Source of the DNA: Pseudomonas chlororaphis | Lineage (GTDB): Bacteria > Pseudomonadota > Gammaproteobacteria > Pseudomonadales > Pseudomonadaceae | Assembly: GCF_001921865.1 (NCBI RefSeq) | Contig: NZ_MSCT01000010.1 | Span: forward strand, 434,001 to 498,000 | Length of the DNA: 64,000 nucleotides | Direction of reading: 5' to 3' | Shown: piece by piece, positions 46,973 to 57,900 of the stretch | Position numbering within the stretch: the first letter of the stretch is position 1 | Layout: each line of letters starts with the position of its first letter | Translations under genes and position numbers: made by a program | The notes under the pieces: generated by a model | The model's input: the letters and a program-made list of their open reading frames with translations, nothing else | What the model was told of the DNA's origin: nothing | The model's database searches: none

Positions 46973-48394
46973 ATGACTGTGCCTTCTATACGCGTGCAAC
47001 GGTGGGCATTGGGTCTTGGCCTGTCGCTGGTGGCGGTGGTTGCCCGGGCCGACAACTCGCTGGGCCAGCGCGACAACCTCAGCACCGGCCTCAATGAACG
47101 GCAAAGGGCCGAACTCGCGGTGCCACCCGGTTTTGTCGAGGGGGCGTCGCTCAATGGCCTGCTGCGCAACTATTACCTGGCTCGGGATAACCATGACACC
47201 CCGGCACGGCAGGACCCGCGCGAGTGGGTGCAGGGCTTGTACCTGTCGTTTCGCTCGGGCTACACCGACACACCGATTGGCGTGGGGCTGGATGTGCATG
47301 GGTTCTACGGGCTCAAGCTTGACGGCGGAGGCGGTAGCGGCGGGGCGGGGCTATTGCCGCTGGATTCGCAACGGGCCCCGCAGGCGGATTTCTCCTCTGC
47401 CGGCGCGGCCCTGAAGCTGCGCGGGTTCGACAGCCTGCTCCAGGCCGGCGACCAGTACCTGGAAAACCCGCTGGTGGCGGGCGGGGTCAGCCGCCTGTTC
47501 CCGCAGACCTTTCGCGGGCTGACGCTGAAGCACTACGGCCTGGAACACCTGACCCTGGACGTCGGCATGGTCGACTCGACCCGGCTGCGCAACCAGAGTG
47601 GCCAGAGCCGCCTGACCACCAGCTATGGCAGCGGCGACAAGGCCGGGGTCGCGGCCGACCGCGAGGCCCCGCGCATGGTTTGGGCCGGCGGTATCTACAG
47701 CGCCGCAGACGGGCCCACGCTGACGCTGTACGGCGGACAACTGAGCGATATCTGGCGCCAGTACTACATTGGCGTGAGCCAGGGTTTCGCGTTGAGCCCA
47801 AGCGTCACGCTGACGCCGTACCTGCACTACTTCAAGACTCGCGACCAGGGCCGCGGCCAACTGGGGCGCATCGACAACGACACCTACAGCGGCGGGCTGA
47901 CCCTGGGGATGGCGGGGCAGAGCCTGACCCTCGGGGTGCAGAAGGTCGATGGCGACACCCCCTTCGACTACATCGCCCAGGACGACCGCTCCTTTCTCTA
48001 CCTCAGTAACTCGCAGCAATACGCCGACTTCAACGCGCCGGGAGAGCGCTCCTGGAAACTCCAGTACCAGACCAGCCTGGCCTTTATCGAGGCCCCCGAC
48101 CTGCAGTTCAGCGCCGCCTATACCCGGGGCGAAGCCGACCTGACCCGGGTCGACCCCGGCAACCCGGGCTACGGTTACATCTACAACGCGGCCGGCAAGC
48201 AGGCCCATCACTGGGAGCGCGATCTGGCGCTGCGCTATGCGGTGCCCGACGGCCGGGCCAAAGGCCTGAACGTCACCCTGCGCTGGGCCGCGCACCGTAC
48301 GGGGCAGGGCTACACCGCCCCGGGCAATACCCGCGGCAATGCCAACGCTGACGAATACCGGGTGATCGTCGACTACCCGTTCAGCGTTTTCTAG
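46973..48394 (+). CDS. OprD-family outer-membrane porin
   Basis: This 473-residue protein has a signal peptide ending near VVARA-DNS. OprD features are FVEGASLNGLLRNYYLARD, DPREWVQGLYLSFRSGYTDTPIGVGLDVHG (in parts) and repeated beta strands ending in a C-terminal aromatic residue (YPFSVF). The family takes up amino acids, peptides and aromatic acids through 18-strand barrels. The substrate is not readable. GGGAG precedes the ATG. Expression is probably set by the divergent LysR. Confidence 0.9.
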   Translation: MTVPSIRVQRWALGLGLSLVAVVARADNSLGQRDNLSTGLNERQRAELAVPPGFVEGASLNGLLRNYYLARDNHDTPARQDPREWVQGLYLSFRSGYTDTPIGVGLDVHGFYGLKLDGGGGSGGAGLLPLDSQRAPQADFSSAGAALKLRGFDSLLQAGDQYLENPLVAGGVSRLFPQTFRGLTLKHYGLEHLTLDVGMVDSTRLRNQSGQSRLTTSYGSGDKAGVAADREAPRMVWAGGIYSAADGPTLTLYGGQLSDIWRQYYIGVSQGFALSPSVTLTPYLHYFKTRDQGRGQLGRIDNDTYSGGLTLGMAGQSLTLGVQKVDGDTPFDYIAQDDRSFLYLSNSQQYADFNAPGERSWKLQYQTSLAFIEAPDLQFSAAYTRGEADLTRVDPGNPGYGYIYNAAGKQAHHWERDLALRYAVPDGRAKGLNVTLRWAAHRTGQGYTAPGNTRGNANADEYRVIVDYPFSVF

Positions 48395-48449
48395 CCGAGC
48401 GAGAACGCGCCGGAAACACGCCGCATCGGCCATGCCCGGTGTTACTGGC

Positions 48450-48466
48450 GGCACATTTTTCGTGCC
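48450..48466. promoter_or_regulatory. NtrC-like enhancer box
   Basis: GGCACATTTTTCGTGCC fits the NtrC half-site layout GCAC-N7-GTGC exactly, with symmetric outer bases. It lies about 120 bases upstream of the sigma-54 promoter, a usual enhancer distance. It is close to the porin stop, so a terminator role is an alternative. Confidence 0.55.
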
Positions 48467-48584
48467 CGAAAGCCTCGTCCTGGGGCGTTTTCACTCGCTG
48501 CTCCGGCCGACAGCCGTGTTCGCCAACCCGCCTTGATCAGGCAAAAACCTAGCGAATCAACCACCTGTAGAACGGGCAGGGGCT

Positions 48585-48601
48585 TTGGCACGCAATGTGC
48601 T
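48585..48601 (+). promoter_or_regulatory. Sigma-54 (RpoN) promoter
   Basis: TTGGCACGCAATGTGCT matches the RpoN consensus, with the invariant GG at 48587-48588 and GC at 48599-48600 twelve bases apart. One base of the -12 element differs (GTGC for TTGC). The predicted start near 48612 gives a 40-base leader to the GntR gene. Confidence 0.72.
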
Positions 48602-48621
48602 TTTTTTGGCTATATGGATAA

Positions 48622-48631
48622 TTGGATACAA
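48622..48631. promoter_or_regulatory. Possible GntR operator
   Basis: TTGGATACAA is one base from the symmetrical TTGTATACAA form bound by many FCD-type GntR regulators. It lies just after the predicted transcription start and before the ribosome site of the GntR gene. Autorepression is plausible. Confidence 0.4.
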
Positions 48632-48651
48632 AAATACAAAAGGTCATGCCG

Positions 48652-49320
48652 ATGAAATTCGCCCCTGTCTATACCGAGCGCCAGCCTGCCACCGCCGAGG
48701 AGGAGGCCTACAACTTTCTCCTGGAGGCGATCTGCAAAGGGCGCTTTCGCACCGGAGAACGGTTGATCGCCGAGGACATCGCCAGCGAAATCGGCATGAG
48801 CCGGATGCCGGTGCGCGAAGCCTTCCGCCGTCTGGACGCCGACGGCCTGGTCACGTTGCGGCCCAACCGCGGGGCCATCGTCCGTGGCTTGAACATCGAG
48901 GAAATGCGCGAAGTCTTCGAGATGCGCAGCGCCCTCGAAGGCCTGGCGATCCGCGTGGCCGTGAGCAAGATCGGCGAACGGCATTTCAGCCGCCTGGAGC
49001 GCCTGCTCGACGAGATGGACGACTACCGCGACGACGGCGCCGAGTGGGTCGGCCGTCACCGCGCGTTCCATGAATACCTGTGCAGCCTGAGCGAACGCCC
49101 GCGGCTGATGCGGCAGATCTCGGCGCTGTACAGCGTGATCGAGCCGCATATGCGCCTGTGGCTGCAACACGCCGACAAACCTCGCAGCGCCCGCGACGAG
49201 CACGCGTCGATCATTGCCGCGCTGCGCTCCGGCGATCCGGACCTGGCCGAGCAGGTGGTGTGCGAGCACATCGAAGGCACCATCCCGCGGCTGATCCAGT
49301 TCCTGGAGGCCCATCAGTAA
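48652..49320 (+). CDS. GntR-family regulator (FCD/FadR type)
   Basis: This regulator of 222 residues from the ATG at 48652 has AAAAGG eight bases upstream; another ATG lies two codons earlier. The winged helix covers residues about 12-75 (RLIAEDIASEIGMSRMPVREAFRRL, in parts). The FCD effector domain carries the metal-ligand style residues of RHRAFHEYL and DEHASIIAALRSGD. It is first in the unit with an amino-acid importer and a gamma-glutamyltransferase-like enzyme and probably senses their substrate. Confidence 0.88.
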   Translation: MKFAPVYTERQPATAEEEAYNFLLEAICKGRFRTGERLIAEDIASEIGMSRMPVREAFRRLDADGLVTLRPNRGAIVRGLNIEEMREVFEMRSALEGLAIRVAVSKIGERHFSRLERLLDEMDDYRDDGAEWVGRHRAFHEYLCSLSERPRLMRQISALYSVIEPHMRLWLQHADKPRSARDEHASIIAALRSGDPDLAEQVVCEHIEGTIPRLIQFLEAHQ

Positions 49321-49342
49321 ACACCAGCTTTTCGCCGCGCGA

Positions 49343-49359
49343 CTCACGGTTGTCGTGAG
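49343..49359. promoter_or_regulatory. Inverted repeat CTCACG-N5-CGTGAG
   Basis: Six-base perfect arms lie in the 80-base gap between the GntR gene and the binding-protein gene. It may be a regulator site or a hairpin that adjusts expression of the importer. Confidence 0.4.
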
Positions 49360-49400
49360 CGCCCGTTTGCCTTGCCAACCGACATGACTGGAGTAATGCC

Positions 49401-50210
49401 ATGCACAAGCCTTGCGCGTCAGCTGCCGTTTTAGCCTTGAGTCTATGTTGTGCCCAATGGGCGCTGGCCGTCCCGGAGTTACCGGAGCGCTTGAGCAAGA
49501 GCGAGAAGATCGTCTACTGCTCCGGCATGGATTCGCCGCCGCTGGTGTCTTTCGACACGCAGCAGAAACCGGTCGGGCTGCAAGTGGACATGGGCCAGGC
49601 GATCGCCCAGCGCCTGGGCGACAAGCAAGTCGAGTGGCGCATCTCGCCGTTCGCCGGGCTGATCCCGGCGTTGCTGGCGCAACAGTGCGACCTGATCGTC
49701 GACCAGCTGTTCGACAAGCCCGAGCGCCGCGAAGTGATCGATATCGTCAACTTCATGTACTCCAGCCAGTCGATCGTGGTGCCCAAGGGCAACCCGAAAG
49801 CGGTGAACTCGCTGGCCGACCTGTCCGGGCTCAAGGTGGCGGTGAGCAACGGCTCGACCATCCGTATCCTGCTCGGCGCCGAGAACGACAAGCTGGCGGC
49901 GGCCGGCAAACCGCCGATGAAACTGGTGGTGTACAACGTCGACGCCGACGCCTTCCAGGCGCTGCGCATCAACCAGGTGGACGCCTTCGGCACCACCGTC
50001 GAGTCCGCCGGGCACTATCAGCAACTGGCCCCGGATCTGTTCCAGTCGGCGGTCCCAGCGTTCAACCGGATCCTCACCGGCTTCGGCGTACGCAAACAAG
50101 ACCCGCAACTGAGCGCGGCCCTGACCCAGGTCCTGCAAGACATGCGCGCGGACGGCAGCTACGCCGCGCTGCTGGATAAATGGCATGTCGCCGGCGACAA
50201 ACTGGACTGA
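49401..50210 (+). CDS. Amino-acid-type ABC transporter binding protein
   Basis: This 269-residue family 3 solute-binding protein has a signal peptide ending near QWALA-VPE. The pocket segments are [30 protein letters not shown] (in parts) and [23 protein letters not shown] (in parts). It is the receptor of the importer encoded by the next two genes. The gamma-glutamyltransferase-like gene downstream suggests a glutamyl peptide or glutathione-like ligand. Confidence 0.88.
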   Translation: MHKPCASAAVLALSLCCAQWALAVPELPERLSKSEKIVYCSGMDSPPLVSFDTQQKPVGLQVDMGQAIAQRLGDKQVEWRISPFAGLIPALLAQQCDLIVDQLFDKPERREVIDIVNFMYSSQSIVVPKGNPKAVNSLADLSGLKVAVSNGSTIRILLGAENDKLAAAGKPPMKLVVYNVDADAFQALRINQVDAFGTTVESAGHYQQLAPDLFQSAVPAFNRILTGFGVRKQDPQLSAALTQVLQDMRADGSYAALLDKWHVAGDKLD

Positions 50211-50221
50211 GGGCGCACGCC

Positions 50222-50989
50222 ATGAACTTCAATTGGGACGTGTTCTGGCAGTATCTGTTGCTGCCCAGCGATGTCTACCTGACGGGGCTCGGGCTGACCT
50301 GCCTGATCAGCGTGTCGGCCATGCTCCTGGGCTGTGTGCTGGGGTTGCTGGCGGCGCTGATGAAGCTGTCGTGCAACCCGCTATTGCAGTACCCGGTACG
50401 TTTTTATGTGTGGCTGATGCGCGGCACGCCGCTGCTGGTGCAGATCGTCTTCCTGTACACGGCCCTGGCCGCCGGGGGGATTTTCCGCTTCGAGGACCTG
50501 GACCTCGGCTGGTTCGTGGTGCCGGGCAATATCCAGGCAGCGATCATCGCCCTGGGGCTCAACGAAGGCGCGTACATGGCCGAGATCATCCGCGCCGGGA
50601 TCGGCGCGGTGGACAAGGGCCAGTACGAGGCCGGGCGTTCCCTGGGCATGACCTTCGCCAAGCTGATGCGGCGCATCGTGCTGCCCCAGGCGTTCCGGGT
50701 GATCGTCCCGCCGCTGGGCAACGAGTTCAACGTGATGCTCAAGAACACCACGCTGGTCAGCGTGATCGGTGTGCAGGAGTTGCTGCTCAGTACGCAGATG
50801 GTGACCTCGGCGACCTTCCGGGTCTTCGAGCTGTACCTGGTGGTGGCCCTCTACTTCCTGGCGCTGACCACGCTCTGGGGTTTCTTCCAGCGCTGGCTGG
50901 AAAACCGTTTCGGCCAGTCCGAGCGGCCGGCGCCGGCGAGCAGCCGCCTGTTCGGGCGCAACACCATGAAACTGCTGAGGGGGCGTTGA
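50222..50989 (+). CDS. Amino-acid-type ABC transporter permease
   Basis: This 255-residue HisM/GlnP-type permease has the EAA-loop motif [24 protein letters not shown] and about five helices. It starts 11 bases after the binding-protein stop. The frame is open upstream into the previous gene but lacks a start site. It acts with the following ATPase as a probable homodimeric channel. Confidence 0.9.
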   Translation: MNFNWDVFWQYLLLPSDVYLTGLGLTCLISVSAMLLGCVLGLLAALMKLSCNPLLQYPVRFYVWLMRGTPLLVQIVFLYTALAAGGIFRFEDLDLGWFVVPGNIQAAIIALGLNEGAYMAEIIRAGIGAVDKGQYEAGRSLGMTFAKLMRRIVLPQAFRVIVPPLGNEFNVMLKNTTLVSVIGVQELLLSTQMVTSATFRVFELYLVVALYFLALTTLWGFFQRWLENRFGQSERPAPASSRLFGRNTMKLLRGR

Positions 50990-50991
50990 GC

Positions 50992-51771
50992 ATGGCGCAC
51001 ATGAGTGAAGAACCGATCATCGAAGCCCTGGGCATCCACAAGTCCTTCGGCGACCTGCAGATTCTCAAGGGCATTTCCCTGCAAGTGCGGCGCGGCGAAG
51101 TGGTGGTGCTGATCGGCGCGTCCGGCTCCGGCAAGACCACCTTTATCCGTTGCATCAATCTGCTGGAAGACATCCAGGGCGGACAGATCCGCGTCGCCGG
51201 CCGGCCCATGGGCTACCGCACGCGGGCCGACGGCAGCCTGGTACGCGATTCGGAACGCAACATCGCCCGCCAGCGCCGCGACATCGGCATGGTGTTCCAG
51301 CGCTTCAACCTGTTCCCGCACATGACCGCCCTGGAAAACATCGTCGAAGCGCCGATTCACGTCCTCGGCGTATCGCGCGCGGCCGCCGAGGAGCAGGCGC
51401 GTGCGCTGCTCAAACGCGTGGGGCTGGCGGACAAGGCCGATCACTATCCGTCGATGCTCTCCGGCGGCCAGCAACAGCGGGTGGCCATCGCCCGGGCGCT
51501 GGCGATGAAACCCCAGGCGATGCTGTTCGACGAGCCCACCAGCGCCCTCGACCCGGAGACTGTCGGTGAAGTGCTGGACGTCATGAAGGAGCTGGCGGAG
51601 GAGGGCATGACCATGGTCGTGGTCACCCACGAAATGGGCTTTGCCCGCGAAGTGGCCGACCGCGTGGTGGTGCTCGACCAAGGCGAACTGATCGAGCAGG
51701 GCCCGCCCGAACAGATCTTCAGCCAGCCACGCCACGCCCGCACCCGGGCCTTTCTCAGCCGGGTGCTGTAA
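50992..51771 (+). CDS. Amino-acid-type ABC transporter ATP-binding protein
   Basis: This 259-residue ATPase has Walker [11 protein letters not shown]-loop [13 protein letters not shown], signature LSGGQQQR, Walker [15 protein letters not shown] and [15 protein letters not shown]. The ATG at 50992 comes two bases after the permease stop, with AGGGGGCG upstream; an ATG three codons later is possible. It is closely similar in layout to the ATPase at 18734-19498, but the two operons differ otherwise. Confidence 0.93.
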   Translation: MAHMSEEPIIEALGIHKSFGDLQILKGISLQVRRGEVVVLIGASGSGKTTFIRCINLLEDIQGGQIRVAGRPMGYRTRADGSLVRDSERNIARQRRDIGMVFQRFNLFPHMTALENIVEAPIHVLGVSRAAAEEQARALLKRVGLADKADHYPSMLSGGQQQRVAIARALAMKPQAMLFDEPTSALDPETVGEVLDVMKELAEEGMTMVVVTHEMGFAREVADRVVVLDQGELIEQGPPEQIFSQPRHARTRAFLSRVL

Positions 51772-51803
51772 GCCCCGGATCAGCCACTTGTGTGAGTCCT
51801 GCC

Positions 51804-53414
<1,611 letters not shown>

Positions 53415-53429
53415 TCCTCGGGCAGAGGA

Positions 53430-53453
53430 GGGCGAGGGGGCCTGTCCTCGCCC
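53430..53453 (+). terminator. Hairpin after the GGT-like gene
   Basis: Arms GGGCGAGG/CCTCGCCC with an eight-base loop start 16 bases after the stop. There is no T tract. The position is consistent with termination before the PPK2 gene. Confidence 0.45.
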
Positions 53454-53536
53454 TGGCCCAGCCTGATCCAGGGCAAGGTCCGGGCCGGGATCATGAACTA
53501 GACTCACGCGGTCGCTGACCGCAGGAGATTCCGCAC

Positions 53537-54358
53537 ATGGCAAAAAACAAGAAGGGCGTGGCCAAGGGCGCTTCCGCCGCCCCCGCGCCACTGTCAAAGA
53601 AAGATTACGAGGACCAACTGCGCCGGCTGCATGTCGAGCTGGTCAAGCTACAGGAGTGGGTGGCCCAGGAAGGCATCAAGATCTGTATCGTCTTCGAGGG
53701 CCGCGACGGCGCCGGCAAGGGCGGGACCATCAAGGCCCTCACCGAACGCCTGAGCCCGCGGATATTCCGCGTCGTGGCGTTGCCCGCGCCGACCGACCGC
53801 GAGAAGACCCAGATGTACCTGCAACGCTACCTGCCGCACCTGCCCGCGGCGGGCGAAGTGGTGATCTTCGACCGCAGTTGGTACAACCGCGCCGGCGTCG
53901 AGCGGGTGATGGGGTTCTGCAGCGAAGAACAGGCGGTCAGCTTTCTCCAGGCGGTCCCGCTGGTGGAGCGGGCGATCGTCGATTCGGGCGTGATCCTGCT
54001 CAAGTACTGGCTGGAAGTCAGCCCGGAAGAACAGACCCGCCGGCTCGAGGCACGGATCAAGGACGGTCGTAAAATCTGGAAGCTGAGCGGCATGGACATC
54101 AAGTCGTACAGCCGCTGGTACGACTACTCGCGTGCCCGCGACGACATGTTCAAGGCCACCGACACCGAACACGGCCCTTGGCTCGTGGCCGACTCCAACG
54201 ACAAGCGCCGGGCCCGCCTGAACATCATTTCCGACCTGCTCAGCCGCATTCCCTACAAGGAAGTGCCGCGGGAGAAAGTGGTCTTGCCCAAACGCCAGAA
54301 GCCAGGCGGTTATCGCGAGTCGGATCATCCGTTGCGCCGGGTTGCGCAAAAGTTCTGA
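53537..54358 (+). CDS. ppk2: Polyphosphate kinase 2 family protein
   Basis: This 273-residue P-loop kinase moves phosphate between polyphosphate and nucleotides. Walker A is EGRDGAGKGGTI (about residues 55-66). The PPK2 lid and Walker B region is FDRSWYNRAGVERVMGF, followed by the conserved KYWLEVSPEEQTRRLEAR and SRWYDYSRARDDMF. A lysine- and alanine-rich N-terminal tail of about 20 residues precedes the domain. Single-domain length suggests nucleoside diphosphate use, but ADP versus GDP preference cannot be read. It stands alone, with AGGAG before the ATG. Confidence 0.93.
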   Translation: MAKNKKGVAKGASAAPAPLSKKDYEDQLRRLHVELVKLQEWVAQEGIKICIVFEGRDGAGKGGTIKALTERLSPRIFRVVALPAPTDREKTQMYLQRYLPHLPAAGEVVIFDRSWYNRAGVERVMGFCSEEQAVSFLQAVPLVERAIVDSGVILLKYWLEVSPEEQTRRLEARIKDGRKIWKLSGMDIKSYSRWYDYSRARDDMFKATDTEHGPWLVADSNDKRRARLNIISDLLSRIPYKEVPREKVVLPKRQKPGGYRESDHPLRRVAQKF

Positions 54359-54440
54359 GGGGCAGCGGCAGGGCAATCGGCGCAGCCACGGTAAACGCCC
54401 GCTGCGCTGCCTTGCCCAATCCCGTTGGCTTGCTGGAAAG

Positions 54441-55472
54441 CTATCGATTAGTTATGGGCTGGAGACGATGTTCCAGCGGCGTGCACCCGAACCAGCGCAA
54501 GTGCGCCCGGCAAAACGAGGTGGTGCGCCGGTAGCCGAGTTCCTGGCCTATCTGTGCCACGCTGAGTGCCGTCTGTGTCAGCAATTGCCTGGCTTGTTGG
54601 CGCCGCGTCCGATCCACCAGTTGTTCGAATTCGATGCCGTCTTCAGCCAAGTGCCTTTGCAGTGTCCTGGGATGCAGGCCCAGGGTGGCGGCGACCTGAT
54701 CCAGGCTGCAGCGTTGCCGGGGCAGGAGCATCTGGATCTTCTGCGCCACCTGGTCATGCAGACTGCGATCAGCCGAGCAATTGGCCTCGAGGTAGAAACG
54801 CATGATGTCATGCAGCACGGGATCGAACTGCATGCAGGGCCGTTGCAGGTCCTCGGCATTGAGTACCAGGACATTATGTTCCTGCAAGAACAGCACTGGG
54901 CAGTTGAAATAGTTTTGATAGATGACTTTGCTGGCTTGGGGAGGGTGTCGAAACAGTACGGCCTTGGGTTGGAAGGGGCCGCTCAGGAGTTCGCCGATCA
55001 GCAGGCTGGCTTGCAATACCGACTTCTCGACGATCTGCGGTGTGGCCATATTGCAGGCAAGCGCGTTCTTGAAACACAGCAGCACCTGGCCGTGCCGGCG
55101 CTCCAGGCTGAAGTGAATCGACTGGCTATAGACATACATATAACGAATGACCGCGACCAGGGCATCGCCCACCGTGGGAGCCGATTGCGCCAGATAGTGC
55201 AGGGGGCCCAGCAACATGGTTCTCTGGCGCGAAGCCAGCTCCATGCCGAACTCCGGCATATGCAAGGCATGGGCGCTGCCTTCGAAGATCTGGACCAGGC
55301 TCTTGTAGGAACAGGTTCGTTCATAGTTGCCGACGACGCCCAGGTCGATGCGATGGGGCGTCAGGTATTCGCGCATCGACGCGCCGCGGACAGCGAGCAA
55401 TTCACCGTACTGCAAGAAGGCTGTGCCGCGAATGCTGTCCATGGAGTTGCCCTGGGAATCAATCGTCGACAC
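54441..55472 (-). CDS. AraC-family regulator (OruR/ArgR-like arrangement)
   Basis: This 343-residue regulator has an N-terminal ligand or dimer domain (about 1-230) and a C-terminal double helix-turn-helix (CSLDQVAATLGLHPRTLQRHLAEDG, in parts; ALSVAQIGQELGYRRTTSFCRAHLRWFGCTP, in parts). The start is a GTG at 55472 with GGAGG six bases upstream. It overlaps the preceding permease gene by 14 bases, so both may share a transcript. The regulated genes are unknown. Confidence 0.87.
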   Translation of the reverse strand: MSTIDSQGNSMDSIRGTAFLQYGELLAVRGASMREYLTPHRIDLGVVGNYERTCSYKSLVQIFEGSAHALHMPEFGMELASRQRTMLLGPLHYLAQSAPTVGDALVAVIRYMYVYSQSIHFSLERRHGQVLLCFKNALACNMATPQIVEKSVLQASLLIGELLSGPFQPKAVLFRHPPQASKVIYQNYFNCPVLFLQEHNVLVLNAEDLQRPCMQFDPVLHDIMRFYLEANCSADRSLHDQVAQKIQMLLPRQRCSLDQVAATLGLHPRTLQRHLAEDGIEFEQLVDRTRRQQARQLLTQTALSVAQIGQELGYRRTTSFCRAHLRWFGCTPLEHRLQPITNR

Positions 55473-56574
55473 GGTCTACCTCCAGTCCTGCCGCGTCTTG
55501 TGCTTCCGGCGCCTGGGCAACCCACGTCTCGAAGAGTTCGTAGCCGATGGCCAAGACGACGGGGCCGATGAACAAACCGATAAAGCCAAAGCTGATCATG
55601 CCGCCCAAGGCCCCGATCAGGATCACCGGCATCGGCACCGCAACCCCACGTCCCAGCATCAAGGGTTTGAGCACGTTGTCCGAAAGCCCTGCGGCGATTG
55701 TCCAGATGGAGAACAGCACGGTAGGGGTGCTGACGCCTTGCTGGCTGATCACGTAAATCACTATCGGCGCGGTAATCAGCAGCACGGGCAGTTGCATGAT
55801 ACCCAGCAGCAGGACCAGCAGAGCGAGCAACCCGGCACCGGGAACGCCCATGATCACCAGGCCGACCCCGACCAGCAGCATCTGGATGAACGCAATACCC
55901 ACCACGCCCTGGGCGACCGCGCGGATCGTGGCGGCGCACAGCGTGGCCATCTCCTCTCCACGTTCCGGATTGAACACTCGCTTGGCGATGGCAACGCCTT
56001 TTCGGGCGCTGCTGTCGCCGTGGGCGATAAACAGGCCGGCGATGATCAGCGCCAGGACGAAGACCAGGATGCCGGTCCCGACGCCCGCCAATTTGAGCAA
56101 GAGCATGGTGCTGAAACCTTTGAGATGAGGCACCACTTGCTGCATCGCCCACGTCAGGTCCGAGGAGGCGTGACTCCAGATTTGAAAGAGCGGTTTGCCG
56201 ATGATGGGCCATCCCTGCACGGTATCCGTCGGCGGCGGCAGGGTCAGGTTCCACTCGTTGGCCGATTGCAAGGCGACTTGCACCGAGGTGGCCAGCGACT
56301 CACCGAGAAAACTCAACGGCACCATCAGGCAGATCAGTATCAGCAAGACCAGCAAAAGGGCGGATTTACCCGGTGAAATGCCGATGGCATTGGCCATGCG
56401 ACGATTCACTGGGTTCAGCGTGACGGCGAGGATCACGGCCCAGAGCATGACGCCAAGGAAGGGCTGAAAAATCTGATAACAGAAGAGGGTCAAGGCGGCG
56501 ATCAGCCCTGCCCGTATCAATACATCCAAAAGCTCCCTGGCATTGAGGGGCGTCGTGGGTTTTCTGATAGTCAT
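55459..56574 (-). CDS. AI-2E family (PerM-like) membrane protein
   Basis: This 371-residue protein has about eight hydrophobic segments and the family block ALGGMISFGFIGLFIGPVVLAIGYELF (in parts). The middle periplasmic region (ANEWNLTLPPPTD) is typical. The ATG at 56574 has AAGAAGG eight bases before it; an ATG at 56607 is the alternative. Members include an autoinducer-2 exporter and a sodium/proton antiporter, so the substrate is open. An AT-rich promoter-like stretch lies at about 56640-56665. Confidence 0.85.
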   Translation of the reverse strand: MTIRKPTTPLNARELLDVLIRAGLIAALTLFCYQIFQPFLGVMLWAVILAVTLNPVNRRMANAIGISPGKSALLLVLLILICLMVPLSFLGESLATSVQVALQSANEWNLTLPPPTDTVQGWPIIGKPLFQIWSHASSDLTWAMQQVVPHLKGFSTMLLLKLAGVGTGILVFVLALIIAGLFIAHGDSSARKGVAIAKRVFNPERGEEMATLCAATIRAVAQGVVGIAFIQMLLVGVGLVIMGVPGAGLLALLVLLLGIMQLPVLLITAPIVIYVISQQGVSTPTVLFSIWTIAAGLSDNVLKPLMLGRGVAVPMPVILIGALGGMISFGFIGLFIGPVVLAIGYELFETWVAQAPEAQDAAGLEVDRVDD

Positions 56575-57163
56575 CTCTTTTGCCTTCTTGGACCGTGCGG
56601 ACGCCATATTCCCGCGCTCATGCTGCTCGGGCAGCGATAGTATTAATTTATAGATACTAAACATGAACATTGCGCAAAAAATACGCTTTTGCTCAACGTG
56701 TCGTGTAATGAACAGGGTAAGTGTGCCGGCCATCATCCTGTGGGGATGCTGGCACAGTAATAGTGGTTATAACGCTCGGCGTCATAGGCTCAGTATGTTG
56801 CATTTAAGGTTTCATGATGTTTTCAACGAATATGCTGTCATATCGCTGAATAATCTGGTTTATCCAGAGCAATCATAATTCGTTCTCAAGGCGTATGTGA
56901 GAGGCCATATCAGCCATTAAGCGTCAAACGGATGCTCGACAAGAAAAACTACCGGCGATTACTTCATTCGCATCATGTACGGACCAAGGTGACGAGTGAA
57001 TCGTATCCGCACAGGAGCACAACTTAAAGAGCAAGTAATGGATCCAATTAAGAAGGAACAGCCTGTTCTTGCAGTTATTGGATAGCGCCACAGTTTTTGT
57101 GGCAGTTGCAGGAACAGGCTGATCGGTGGATGAGTGTGGCTCACCCATAAAGAACACGAACCC
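56575..57163. other. Intergenic region holding a long stem-loop
   Basis: This 589-base AT-rich gap lies between two minus-strand genes. Its left part holds the probable promoter of the AI-2E gene (TATAAATTAATACTATC read on the minus strand). Its right part holds the compound stem-loop at 57059-57121. An open minus-strand frame at 56924-57157 merely spans that stem-loop. I see no supported gene. Confidence 0.5.
57059..57121 (-). terminator. Compound stem-loop after the lipoprotein gene
   Basis: Fifteen-base outer arms (CAGCCTGTTC.../...GAACAGGCTG with one G-U type mismatch) enclose a second hairpin GCCACA/TGTGGC. Read on the minus strand it lies 43 bases past the lipoprotein stop and is followed by TTCCTTCTTAATT. 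That fits a terminator, but its size would also suit a stable RNA 3' end. Confidence 0.6.
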
Positions 57164-57835
57164 TTACTTCGTTCTCAGCATCTCGTAGGACTTGGCCATA
57201 TCCTTGGCCCAGCCATCTAGCACAGCCTTGACGTCCTTGGCCTGCATGACCTGAGCGGAGTTTTCCAAGTCTGCCCCGGCCCCTTTGCGTACAACTTCGG
57301 CGACCACTTCGTTGCTATCGGCATCCACGAAGGCGGCCTCGGTGGCAAGGCTGGTGTCCTGGTCACGAATACCGGTGGCCGTACTGACACCGGCCGCCAC
57401 GAGTGCGATCGGGATGACTTCGTAAGGACGCAGCCCCTTGGTCTTCGCACTGACCGCGGTAATCGCCGGCCGCACGATCAGAACGCCTGCGCCAGGGCCT
57501 TTGGCCAACGGCAAGACCTTGGTGAATTCGCGCTGTAGCGTTTGGTCGTAGTACTGGGTGATGCCTTGCAAGGTGCTGGCCGGGATCTTCTCGGTAGGCT
57601 GCGGACGCGGATACAGCTGGCTAGGTTCGATATAGACCCGGCTGTAGCGACTGACGTCCACGCCCGGCTTGATCCAGCGCATGACTGGCGCTCCGGAGGG
57701 CGACTTGTCTTCCTTGAGCGTGCTGTAGTTTTTCAGAAACCCGGAATACTGCTCGGGATCGACATATTTGCTGGCGCAACCGGTCAGCGCGAGCGTTGCC
57801 GTACACAACGTGGCCAGAAGAAAATTCGACTTCAT
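57164..57835 (-). CDS. DUF3313-like outer-membrane lipoprotein
   Basis: This 223-residue lipoprotein precursor has the lipobox LALTGC at residues 15-20, so Cys20 is the likely lipidated residue. It continues with YSGFLKNYSTLKEDKSPSGAPVMRWIKPGVD (in parts), which I recall as typical of DUF3313 proteins. AGGAG precedes the ATG at 57835. It follows the FadL-like channel gene by 65 bases and is probably co-transcribed with it. The function is unknown. Confidence 0.82.
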   Translation of the reverse strand: MKSNFLLATLCTATLALTGCASKYVDPEQYSGFLKNYSTLKEDKSPSGAPVMRWIKPGVDVSRYSRVYIEPSQLYPRPQPTEKIPASTLQGITQYYDQTLQREFTKVLPLAKGPGAGVLIVRPAITAVSAKTKGLRPYEVIPIALVAAGVSTATGIRDQDTSLATEAAFVDADSNEVVAEVVRKGAGADLENSAQVMQAKDVKAVLDGWAKDMAKSYEMLRTK

Positions 57836-57900
57836 GGTAGTGCTCCTTATGGACAGATTTACAGTAAATCGCTGGGGGAACATCGAACGCTCAATGCACG

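Noticed and set aside
56924..57157. A 77-codon minus-strand frame
   Set aside because: It mostly spans the compound stem-loop and has no supporting start or family.
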